Source: CAZPAN01 sp964428485 (lineage in GTDB: Bacteria > Actinomycetota > Coriobacteriia > Coriobacteriales > CADBOM01). From it: DNA of 33,910 nt. Shown in pieces: positions 24,683 through 31,857 of this stretch. A model generated the notes under the pieces. It made no database searches, was not told the DNA's origin, and saw only the letters and a list, made by a program, of their open reading frames with translations. The number at the start of each line of letters is the position of its first letter. Within the stretch, counting starts at the first letter, position 1. The DNA is taken from positions 1 through 33,910 of the forward strand of contig CAYRYP010000005.1 in NCBI GenBank assembly GCA_964428485.1, written 5' to 3'. The translations under genes and the position numbers were made by a program.

Positions 24683-26229
24683 CGCTCTACCTCCTCAAGG
24701 CTCCAAAGGCTGTCCATCCCGGAGCCCTCCCTGGGCCACCATGTGGGGGTCATCCCCTCCTTGAAGTGGTCCCTCATCAGCGATTGCGGAAGCTCGACGG
24801 GATAATCTCCCGAGAAGCAAGCGGTGCAAAATCCTGGAGTCCGGGTGTAGATGCACGACTCAAGCCCCTCGAGCGAGAGAAATGCGAGCGAGTCGGCGCC
24901 GATAAACTCGCATATCTCCTCGACACTCATGTTGGCGGCTATCAGCTGATCCTGTACGTCGGTGTCTATCCCATAGAAGCACGGCCACATCACAGGGGGA
25001 GACACGATCCTCATGTGCACCTCCTTGGCCCCGGCGGAACGGAGCATGGCAACGAGCTGCTTGGATGTGTTGCCCCTTACGATCGAGTCGTCGACGACGA
25101 TGACTCTGCGGTTTCGGAGGGTGTATGGCAGGGGGTTGAGCTTGAGTCTGATGCCCATCTGCCGAAGCTCCTGCGTGGGCTGGATGAACGTCCTGGCAAC
25201 ATAGCGGTTCTTGACGATCCCCTCGGAGTAGACGATTCCGCTCTCCCTGGCGTACCCGATCGCGCCGGGCACCCCGGAGTCGGGCACGCCTATGACTATA
25301 TCGGCCTCCACCGGCGCCTCCACCGACAGGCGGCGCCCCATGGCCTCGCGAGCCCTGTATACCCCCGCGCCGTCTACGATCGAGTCGGGCCTTGCGAAGT
25401 ACACGTACTCGAAGATGCACGCAGCTCGACGCCGCTGGGGGATCCCCTGCTCGGCCACGAGACCCGCCTCATTGATCCTGATGATCTCCCCGGGCTCAAC
25501 GTCGCGCACATACTCGGCGCCGACGATGTCTAGACCGCAGGTCTCCGACGAAACCACCCACCCCTTGTCATCCGGCAGCTTGCCTATACACAGCGGCCTG
25601 ATGCCGTTGGGATCCCTAAACGCATACAACGCATTGCTAGTGATGACGACCATCGCGTAGGCACCCTCTATAAGCTCCATGCTCTTGCGGATACCCTCCC
25701 TCATATGAGAGGTCTCGACGGTGAAAAAACCGACCAATTTGGCGGCAACTTCGCTGTCGGTGCTGGATCTAAACGGTATGCCTCGCTCGATCAGCTCGGT
25801 GCGGAGCTTGTCTGTGTTGACGAGGGTTCCGTTATGAGCGAGGGCTATAATCTGCTGCCCCACCGAGCAAAGATGGGGCTGCGCGGCCTCCCACGACTTG
25901 TACCCACCGCTGGTGGAGTAGCGGCAGTGCCCACAGGCAACGCTTCCGGTGAGCGAAGAGAGATCCCCCTCCTCGAAGACCTGAGTGACCAGGCCCATGT
26001 CCTTTGTGGCCGTGACCGTATAGCCGTCCCCAACAGCGATGCCGGCGGATTCCTGTCCCCTGTGCTGAAGCGCGTGCAACCCGAAGTAGGTGAGTCTGGA
26101 GACATCCTGGCCGGGAGCGTAGATCCCAAAGACCCCGCATTCCTCCTCTATGTGATCGGAGGGAACATGCTCGCTTCGCGCCGGCTCGTCGTCGCAGGGC
26201 ATCTGCGAGCTTCCAAGATCCTTGTCCAT
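24679..26229 (-). CDS. purF: Amidophosphoribosyltransferase
   Basis: Committed step of purine synthesis: PRPP and glutamine to phosphoribosylamine. The N-terminal Ntn glutaminase domain has its nucleophile at Cys31 in EEECGVFG, preceded by an unusually long 30-residue propeptide-like lead. HALQHRGQESAGIA, GHCRYST and AHNGTLVN follow. The PRTase domain has VIVVDDSIVRGNTSKQL. Further cysteines (ACIFEY, PCFYG, FCTACF) fit the Bacillus-type [4Fe-4S] enzyme. 516 residues. The ATG at 26229 has GGAAG close by; an ATG nine codons in (26202) is a weaker alternative. It is the first gene of purF-purM-purN. Confidence 0.97.
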   Translation of the reverse strand: MDKDLGSSQMPCDDEPARSEHVPSDHIEEECGVFGIYAPGQDVSRLTYFGLHALQHRGQESAGIAVGDGYTVTATKDMGLVTQVFEEGDLSSLTGSVACGHCRYSTSGGYKSWEAAQPHLCSVGQQIIALAHNGTLVNTDKLRTELIERGIPFRSSTDSEVAAKLVGFFTVETSHMREGIRKSMELIEGAYAMVVITSNALYAFRDPNGIRPLCIGKLPDDKGWVVSSETCGLDIVGAEYVRDVEPGEIIRINEAGLVAEQGIPQRRRAACIFEYVYFARPDSIVDGAGVYRAREAMGRRLSVEAPVEADIVIGVPDSGVPGAIGYARESGIVYSEGIVKNRYVARTFIQPTQELRQMGIRLKLNPLPYTLRNRRVIVVDDSIVRGNTSKQLVAMLRSAGAKEVHMRIVSPPVMWPCFYGIDTDVQDQLIAANMSVEEICEFIGADSLAFLSLEGLESCIYTRTPGFCTACFSGDYPVELPQSLMRDHFKEGMTPTWWPREGSGMDSLWSLEEVER

Positions 26230-26308
26230 CTTCTTCCTGCTCCCTCTTCCTTATAACGCGGGGATGGCCGCCCACAAACATGCGCGGCCCAACCCAGATT
26301 CAGATTCG

Positions 26309-26337
26309 TTTATAGCATGACGTCGATTCAAAACCAA
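26309..26337 (-). promoter_or_regulatory. Candidate purF promoter
   Basis: On the minus strand TTGGTT (26332-26337) and TATAAA (26309-26314) are separated by 17 bp in the gap after the sortase gene. The resulting ~70-nt leader contains a GGCCGC/GCGGCC inverted repeat (26266-26271 and 26284-26289). The latter could be an attenuator; no T-run follows. No PurR box or purine riboswitch was recognised. Confidence 0.45.
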
Positions 26338-26367
26338 ACCCGCTCCAGCACCCGGCTGGCATCAGCG

Positions 26368-27291
26368 TCAGCCCTCGGTGGAGGTGGACGAAGACGGGTA
26401 CGTGACGGCCTCCGTCTGCACGCAGCAAAGGACGGTCCTTGTGTCGTTCGCCTCGTAGCTACAGGTGACCAGCGAGAACAGTTTGTCCACACTGGACAGG
26501 TCGACGATGGACTCCGTCACGGATCTCCCCATCAGATCGGTGATGTAAGCCTGGAACTCCTCGTCGGAGGAAAAGTCGATCTGCCTGACCTGGTCCGACC
26601 CAGAGCAGACGTAGGTAAACGCCGGTGAGAGCAGGTAACCAGAGGTGGGGGTGACGATGATTATTCTGTAGTTCTGGTTCAGGTACTCCTGGTCTTTGTA
26701 CTCGAGAAGCTGAGCGAACATCGACCCGTCGAGCATGTTATGGCCGTATATCAGGTTGTTGGCGCTGGTCATGTCTGAGGCGGCATCGCAATCGAGGAAG
26801 ATGCAGCCGCTAGAGCTGGCCGTTCCGTCGAAGGAGTAGCTCAGGTAGTAGTCGTTGTCTTCTCCTTGGACGATCGGATAATCGATGTCAGTGTTCTCCA
26901 CGTAGATCCACCCAACAATGTCGGGGTTGATCTCCCTGAGGGCGTCCCAGTCGATGGAGATGTCGAGCAAGCTGTAGATGCCGTCAAGCACGCCGTCGAA
27001 TACCGAGATGTCTATCCCAGACCTCTCCCGGGCCTCCTGGTATCTGGATCTCGCATCGATGTAGCCATACACCATGACGCCAATGATGATCGCAGCGATG
27101 AGGAACAGTGTAAGTCCGGCTCCTAGCAGAACCTTGCTCTTCTTGTCCCACGGCTTCTTCCCGCGACGCTTCTTGTCCTTGCCACCTTTGCCGCCAGACG
27201 GGCGCTTGCTCGCGTAGGACACATAAGAGGAGGTGCTGTTGCCGGACGTGACGGAGTGCGCCCCGCGGTATGAACGTCTGGAGCCGCTCAC
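26368..27291 (-). CDS. Class B sortase
   Basis: Membrane-anchored transpeptidase that cleaves a C-terminal sorting motif and joins the protein to the cell wall or a pilus. The 307-residue protein has a basic cytoplasmic N-terminus (Lys/Arg/Gly-rich, ~1-52), one TM (~54-78) and a sortase fold. His184 (IYGHNM), Cys277 (LVTCSYE) and Arg285 (NDTRTV) form the catalytic triad; DIVGWIYVENTDIDYPIVQG is typical of class B. The frame is open 49 codons upstream, but those overlap another gene. The GTG at 27291 overlaps the stop of the upstream microprotein (GTGA) and is the likely coupled start. No substrate with an obvious sorting signal lies in the window. Confidence 0.92.
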   Translation of the reverse strand: MSGSRRSYRGAHSVTSGNSTSSYVSYASKRPSGGKGGKDKKRRGKKPWDKKSKVLLGAGLTLFLIAAIIIGVMVYGYIDARSRYQEARERSGIDISVFDGVLDGIYSLLDISIDWDALREINPDIVGWIYVENTDIDYPIVQGEDNDYYLSYSFDGTASSSGCIFLDCDAASDMTSANNLIYGHNMLDGSMFAQLLEYKDQEYLNQNYRIIIVTPTSGYLLSPAFTYVCSGSDQVRQIDFSSDEEFQAYITDLMGRSVTESIVDLSSVDKLFSLVTCSYEANDTRTVLCCVQTEAVTYPSSSTSTEG

Positions 27292-27416
27292 TTCTTCTTC
27301 ATCTCTGCGAGGAATCCCTTGAGGATGAACGCCACCACAAGGACGATGATGATCGCCCCGATGATCCACACCACAAGGCTGGGAACCTGGAAACCAAACA
27401 GATCGATCGTCTCCAC
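27288..27416 (-). CDS. 42-residue single-pass membrane microprotein
   Basis: A short gene with a GTG start, preceded by an excellent AGGGGAGGT at about 8 nt and ending in a TGA that overlaps the sortase GTG. The product begins VETIDLFGFQ, has a hydrophobic stretch over residues ~11-32 (VPSLVVWIIG then AIIIVLVVAFIL) and ends GFLAEMKKK. That predicts one TM with a basic cytoplasmic tail. It shows no similarity I recognise. The strong ribosome site, GC-rich third positions and overlap with the sortase support a real gene. Possible roles are a sortase assembly or stability partner, or a coupling leader peptide. Confidence 0.78.
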   Translation of the reverse strand: METIDLFGFQVPSLVVWIIGAIIIVLVVAFILKGFLAEMKKK

Positions 27417-27452
27417 TTGCGGATACCTCCCCTATCACGCTACGACTTGCCT

Positions 27453-27492
27453 AAAGAAACCCGGGCGACCTACCTCTTAGGATCGTCCCGGG
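27453..27492 (-). terminator. Intrinsic terminator after the two-TM protein gene
   Basis: On the minus strand CCCGGGACGATCC pairs with GGTCGCCCGGG (two bulges), followed by TTTCTTT. It lies 12 nt after the stop of the two-TM gene and upstream of the microprotein ribosome site, separating the two transcripts. Confidence 0.75.
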
Positions 27493-27504
27493 CCAAAACC
27501 GATG

Positions 27505-28113
27505 TTACTCGTCCATCGGCAGGTCTTCCGTTGTCTGCTTCTTCTTCTTGAACCTACCCAGAAGGCCACGCTGTTTCTTCTCAACTCTGCGAGCCTCCTC
27601 CAACTTCATCGCCTCCAGCTCGTGCTTGAGCTGCTTAGGGCTCTTTTTAGCGTATCCACCCGTCTGCTCCGCCTTCTTGCGGAGCTTGCGGATCTTACCG
27701 AACTCTATGTAGAGGGCGAATATGATGCCCGCGTAGGAGAGTGCAATGAACACGAAGTACAATGACGTGAACGATTGCGCAGAGAGGTACGAGAGAAGGA
27801 TCGAGACGATAGCGACTCCAAGGGAGGCCCACCAGATGCGCCTCCATTTCTTGATCTCTTTGTTGGACTTCTCGCGCAGATCGATGGACCCCCTGTCATC
27901 ACGCACCCCGAACTTCGCGGCGTTGCGCTCACGCTTCCTCTGCTCGCGCAGCTCCGCCTCGCGCTTGAGTTCTTTGCGACTCTTCTTGTTGCTGGGGGTG
28001 TAGACGGTGGAGGCGGCCTTCTTCACGGGCTTTGCCTTGGAGGCCGACTTCTTGGACACTCCGTCGGGGCCGTCGCCCATGTTGCGATCGTTTTGGATGC
28101 TTCTCCTGGTCAT
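27505..28113 (-). CDS. Basic two-TM membrane protein of unknown function
   Basis: The 202-residue protein was not recognised. The N-terminal ~90 residues are very Lys/Arg/Ser-rich and probably cytoplasmic. Two hydrophobic segments follow (WASLGVAIVSILLSYLSA and YFVFIALSYAGIIFALYI). The C-terminal ~70 residues are Lys/Glu-rich and likely coiled-coil (KQLKHELEAMKLEEARRVEKK), ending in an acidic tail. The ATG at 28113 is chosen: GAAG at 7 nt and GGAG further out; the longer GTG frame has no ribosome site. It is bounded by an AT-rich promoter-like region and a clear terminator, so probably monocistronic. Coding bias supports a real gene; function unknown. Confidence 0.8.
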   Translation of the reverse strand: MTRRSIQNDRNMGDGPDGVSKKSASKAKPVKKAASTVYTPSNKKSRKELKREAELREQRKRERNAAKFGVRDDRGSIDLREKSNKEIKKWRRIWWASLGVAIVSILLSYLSAQSFTSLYFVFIALSYAGIIFALYIEFGKIRKLRKKAEQTGGYAKKSPKQLKHELEAMKLEEARRVEKKQRGLLGRFKKKKQTTEDLPMDE

Positions 28114-28210
28114 CTGATGCTTCAGTCTCCTGATTCGGTGCTCAAAGGGTCTTTTACTCGACGGTCGCGCTTGCACATTCGCAGACCCGCAAGCCCACTG
28201 GCCTGCAGCG

Positions 28211-28234
28211 CTAAATAACTAAATAACTATATTA
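28211..28234. repeat. AT-rich tandem 8-bp repeat, possible promoter
   Basis: CTAAATAA occurs twice in tandem, followed by the related CTATATTA, in an otherwise GC-rich 172-bp gap. The minus strand gives TATAGT and TAATAT, possible -10 elements for the two-TM gene about 100 bp downstream. A GCTTGC/GCAAGC inverted repeat lies between. Confidence 0.4.
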
Positions 28235-28285
28235 CACACATATGCGTGCGAAATGCCCCGTCAGGCGCGTGCGGGTCTCCAGAAC

Positions 28286-30907
28286 CTAGCGTCCCTGCGG
28301 CTCGAAGGCCTCCCCGGTAAGCATCTCGAAGGCCTGGATGTACTTCTCGGAGGTCTTCGCGATGATGTCACCAGGCAGACGAGGCGGATTGCCGGTGCGG
28401 TCCCAGTTCGCGTCGAGCCAATCGCGGATGAACTGCTTATCGAAACTAGGCTGGCTCTTCCCCTCCTCGTAGAGATCCCTAGGCCAGAACCTCGAGGAGT
28501 CGGGGGTGAGGACCTCATCGGCCAGTATGATCCTTCCGTCGACGACGCCGAACTCGAGCTTGGTGTCCGCGATGATGATCCCCTTGTCGAGCGCGTAGTC
28601 CGCAGCTCTGCAGTAGATCTCGATGGAGAGGTCACGCAGGGCCTCGGCGCTCTCACGCCCGATCTTGTTGACGATCGCATCAAAGCTGACGTTCTCGTCG
28701 TGGTCGCCTATCTCGGCCTTCGTGGAGGGCGTGAAGATCGGCTCGGGGAGCTTGGAGGAATTCACGAGCCCCTCGGGCAGCTCGATCGAGCACACGGTCG
28801 AGCTCACCTGATACTCCTTAAGACCGCTTCCGGCCAAGTATCCCCTGACGATGCACTCCACCGGAAACATTTCTGCCTTCCTGACGATCATCGAACGCCC
28901 CGCGAGATACCCCTCGTAGGGCTTAAACCTCTCAGGAAGGTCGGCCATGTCCGCGGAGATCACGTGGTTGCCCACCACGTCCGCAAGCAGGTCGAACCAG
29001 AAGAGGGAGATGCGGTTGAGTACCTCTCCCTTGTGCGGGATCTCATCTTCGAGAATGTAGTCGAACGCCGAGATACGGTCGCTCGCAACCATAAGCAGGC
29101 TGTCTCCCAGATCGTAAATGTCCCTGACCTTGCCCGAGCTGTCCGGGCGGATGTCCATGGCCTGCGTGCTGTCCTGCATTTCTTCTCCCTCATTACCTAT
29201 GACGTATGCAACATTGTGCGTGATCTCCGGCTCGGCGTCCCCTCCTGCCTCCCCGGCGTCCCCGGAATCCTGCGTGATCACCTGCAGCCCGGTTTTTCTC
29301 ACGTTACCCCATTTTAGTGCGGACCAAAGTCCACCCTGCACCTTCGCAGTGACTTTCTCCGCCTTGCGGGCCGCTGTGGCGGCGGCTTTCTCCCTCTTGG
29401 CCTGCGCCTTGGCCTCCGCATCGTTCGAATCGGTCTTTGCGGGGAATATCAGAAAGTGCCTCGTGCGCCCGGTGGACTTGCCCTTGGTGCGCTTGGCCTT
29501 CGCAGGATCCTCGCGCAAAAGCGGGATGTTGATGGTAAAGACTGACCCCTCACCCAAGGAGGACTCGACGTTAACCCACCCGTTGTGCCTGTCGACTATC
29601 TCCTTGACTATCGCAAGGCCAACTCCAAGTCCACCCGATTCGCTGTCTCGTGCCGTGTCCGATCTCCAGAACCTCGAGAATATGTGCTTGAGATCCTCCT
29701 CTGACATCCCAATCCCGGTGTCGCGGACCGATATTTGCGCCATCAGGTTGCCCCTGTGGACGTCTATGGAGATACTCCCGCCCTCGGGGGTGTAGCGGAC
29801 GGCGTTGGAGAGTATGTTGGCCGTGGCCTGCTTCATCAGATCGGGGTCGGCGCTAACCATGATCCCAGGCTCGTAGGTGTATCGCAGCTCCAGCCCCGAC
29901 TCCTCCACAAGCATCTGGTGGTTGAGCACGAGCTCCTCTATCAGCTTGCCGAGGTCGAGCTCCTGCGCGTTGAGCGGAGTGGAGCGGTTCTCCAGCCGCG
30001 AGAGCTTGAGCAGCGCGTCCACCAATTTGCCCAGCCTCACAACCTCGTTGTTGACCATGTCCAGGTGCTGCTCGTCGGCCGGAAGGACCCCGTCGACCAT
30101 CGCCTCCACCGTGGCCTGCATCGCCATCAGCGGCGTCCTCAGCTCGTGGGCCACATCGTTTATCAGGCGTCTCTCGAGCTTTCTGTCGTTTTCTATGGAA
30201 TCCGCCATGTCATCGAACGTCATGCACAGCTGCGCTATCTCGTCGTTTCCGACGAGACCGGTCCTGGCGGAAAGGTCGCCGTCTTTCATAGCATCGGCTG
30301 CACGTGTGATCTTACGGATGGGGTTGACGAGTCCGCGAGAGAGCACGTGCCCGATGAGACACGAGATCACCACGGCCACCAACGCCGCAAAGACCACGGC
30401 GCCGTAGGATGCGGAGCGAAACTCGTTGTCCCTGCCGGTGATGAACCCACCGGAGGCGCCGGTCCAAACATTGACCGTGCCCACCTGCTCCCCGTTCACG
30501 ACCACCGGAACGGAGATCACCTGCGAGGAATCTAGAATCGTGGAGAGCGCGTCTGTAGACAAAGGCTCCAGATTCTCCGAATAGACGATGGTGCCATTGG
30601 ACGAGCGAATCTCTATCGTAACCGTATCGTCAATCGAGACCTCGGACATACCCGCCAGGGCGTCCTCCCAGTTGCCAGCTCTCTCGTAGCGATCCGCCAC
30701 CGATTGCGCCACGAAGTCGGCGGTGCGCTGCATATTTTGCTTGGCGTACTCGTTGAAGTGGTTTTCCCATACTATGGCGAGCACCAGCGCTGCGATCAGC
30801 GCAGTCATGACCGCCACCAGCCCAAACAGCAACACGATCCTGGCCGTAAACGACCTGGTGACTCCCCCGTGCTCGGCGCCGTGCTCGTTGCGCGATACGG
30901 TCATCAT
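28286..30907 (-). CDS. purC: Sensor histidine kinase continuous with SAICAR synthetase (PurC)
   Basis: One open frame of 873 codons. The kinase part (1-~464) has TM1 (VLLFGLVAVMTALIAALVLAI), an extracellular sensor, TM2 (AVVFAALVAVVISCLIG) and a HAMP. His254 is in NDVAHELRTPL; the N box is NILSNAVRYTPEGG, with DTGIGMSEED and GGLGVGLAIV. A Lys/Ala-rich linker (~465-576) leads to a full-length 297-residue PurC (577-873; GKVRDIYDLGDS, VASDRISAFD, VECIVRGYLAGSG, IIIADTKLEFG). PurC makes SAICAR from CAIR and aspartate. An internal ATG with its own strong ribosome site opens PurC. The ATG at 30907 (or 30904) lies 12-15 nt after the response-regulator stop. It may be a true fusion or two genes joined by a one-base indel. 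Confidence 0.85.
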   Translation of the reverse strand: MMTVSRNEHGAEHGGVTRSFTARIVLLFGLVAVMTALIAALVLAIVWENHFNEYAKQNMQRTADFVAQSVADRYERAGNWEDALAGMSEVSIDDTVTIEIRSSNGTIVYSENLEPLSTDALSTILDSSQVISVPVVVNGEQVGTVNVWTGASGGFITGRDNEFRSASYGAVVFAALVAVVISCLIGHVLSRGLVNPIRKITRAADAMKDGDLSARTGLVGNDEIAQLCMTFDDMADSIENDRKLERRLINDVAHELRTPLMAMQATVEAMVDGVLPADEQHLDMVNNEVVRLGKLVDALLKLSRLENRSTPLNAQELDLGKLIEELVLNHQMLVEESGLELRYTYEPGIMVSADPDLMKQATANILSNAVRYTPEGGSISIDVHRGNLMAQISVRDTGIGMSEEDLKHIFSRFWRSDTARDSESGGLGVGLAIVKEIVDRHNGWVNVESSLGEGSVFTINIPLLREDPAKAKRTKGKSTGRTRHFLIFPAKTDSNDAEAKAQAKREKAAATAARKAEKVTAKVQGGLWSALKWGNVRKTGLQVITQDSGDAGEAGGDAEPEITHNVAYVIGNEGEEMQDSTQAMDIRPDSSGKVRDIYDLGDSLLMVASDRISAFDYILEDEIPHKGEVLNRISLFWFDLLADVVGNHVISADMADLPERFKPYEGYLAGRSMIVRKAEMFPVECIVRGYLAGSGLKEYQVSSTVCSIELPEGLVNSSKLPEPIFTPSTKAEIGDHDENVSFDAIVNKIGRESAEALRDLSIEIYCRAADYALDKGIIIADTKLEFGVVDGRIILADEVLTPDSSRFWPRDLYEEGKSQPSFDKQFIRDWLDANWDRTGNPPRLPGDIIAKTSEKYIQAFEMLTGEAFEPQGR
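29177..29192 (-). promoter_or_regulatory. purC: Internal ribosome site and start codon for PurC
   Basis: Inside the kinase-PurC frame, GAGGGAG precedes ATG (29177-29179) by 5 nt. From there the product is exactly a standard 297-residue PurC. The preceding ~12 codons lose the G/C third-position bias and look like an intergenic spacer. Independent translation of PurC (28286-29179) is therefore likely whether or not the fusion is real. Confidence 0.7.
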
Positions 30908-30919
30908 CAAAACGTCCCG

Positions 30920-31642
30920 CTATCTCGCAATGGGCTTGTCCTGCTTTGAGGGGTCCTCGAACCTGTAACCGATCCCGTGGACCGTGAAAAGCCATTTCGG
31001 ACTCCTGGGATCATCGTGGATCTTGGCCCGAAGGTTCTTGATATGGCTGTCGATGGTGCGCTCGTAGCCCTCGAAGTCATACCCAAGAACCTTCTCCACG
31101 AGCTCCATCCTGGAGTAGACCCTTCCCGGATAGCGGGAGAGTGTGGTGAGCAGCTTGAACTCGCTCGCGGTGAGATCGACCTCCTCGTCGCCAACGAAGA
31201 CTTTGTGCCCCGAGATGTCGATCACCAGATCTCCAAAGGTGAGTATCTCGCGCTGCGGGTCGGAGTCTATGTGCGCCCTTCTCAAAAGTGCCTTGACCCT
31301 GGCCACGAGCTCTCTGGGAGAGAAGGGCTTGACGAGGTAGTCGTCGGCACCAAGCTCGAGCCCGACGATCCTGTCCTCAACCTCACCCTTGGCGGTGAGC
31401 ATGATGATCGGGATGTCGGACTTGTCGCGGATGACGCGACAGATCCTCTCCCCAGAGACCCTCGGCAACATGAGGTCAAGTATCACCAGGTCGAACTGAT
31501 GAGCCTCGAACTCATCCAGTGCCTCCTGACCGTCTCCCACAGCGGTCACCGAGTAGTTCTCCGCCTTGAGGTAGGCGGCGACGGCGTCGCGGATTGCCTT
31601 CTCGTCCTCAACCAGCAGAATGCGCCTGACATCGCTTGACAT
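30920..31642 (-). CDS. OmpR/PhoB-family response regulator
   Basis: The 240-residue DNA-binding response regulator pairs with the downstream histidine kinase. Its receiver domain (7-120) has the acidic pocket E12-D13, phospho-acceptor Asp56 in LVILDLMLP, Thr83 and Lys105 in LVKPFSP. The C-terminal winged helix includes LTASEFKLLTTLSRYPGRVYSR, ERTIDSHIKNLRAKI and HGIGYRF. The frame is open 13 codons upstream, but GGAGAAGAGG precedes the ATG at 31642. It is first in the operon with the kinase-purC gene. Targets are unknown, though its position suggests purine or envelope control. Confidence 0.95.
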   Translation of the reverse strand: MSSDVRRILLVEDEKAIRDAVAAYLKAENYSVTAVGDGQEALDEFEAHQFDLVILDLMLPRVSGERICRVIRDKSDIPIIMLTAKGEVEDRIVGLELGADDYLVKPFSPRELVARVKALLRRAHIDSDPQREILTFGDLVIDISGHKVFVGDEEVDLTASEFKLLTTLSRYPGRVYSRMELVEKVLGYDFEGYERTIDSHIKNLRAKIHDDPRSPKWLFTVHGIGYRFEDPSKQDKPIAR

Positions 31643-31657
31643 TTTTCCTCTTCTCCC

Positions 31658-31674
31658 GCCCGTCTCAAACGGGC
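31658..31674 (-). promoter_or_regulatory. Hairpin just upstream of the response-regulator ribosome site
   Basis: GCCCGT/ACGGGC form a perfect 6-bp stem with a 5-nt loop ending about 15 nt before the start codon and abutting GGGAGAAGAGG. It could tune translation of the two-component operon. The remaining 215-bp gap also holds GGCCTGTAGGCC (palindromic) and a TTAAGTAAAAC AT-rich segment that may be the promoter; no clear terminator for the lipoprotein gene was found. Confidence 0.35.
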
Positions 31675-31857
31675 GCGTCATGACTGGGAAGCCCGCGCGA
31701 TGGCCTGTAGGCCGGAGCCACTGGAACTCCCCGTTTTACTTAAACAAGTGTAACCGACACCGAGGCACGCCCGCGATAATCCGCGAAACCATCATCTTGG
31801 TGTGCCGTCTGCGAGAAAAGTCGTGCTCGCGCTCGCATCAACAAAAAGCGCGTCCGA

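Noticed and set aside
26230..26367. Purine riboswitch upstream of purF
   Set aside because: The short leader has only one GC inverted repeat and lacks the conserved purine-aptamer sequences.
27292..27438. Longer sortase start (49 more codons)
   Set aside because: Those codons are an out-of-frame reading of the membrane microprotein gene; the GTG at 27291 gives a normal sortase.
28253..29317. A 354-codon plus-strand open frame
   Set aside because: Antisense to purC; no ribosome site and no family resemblance.
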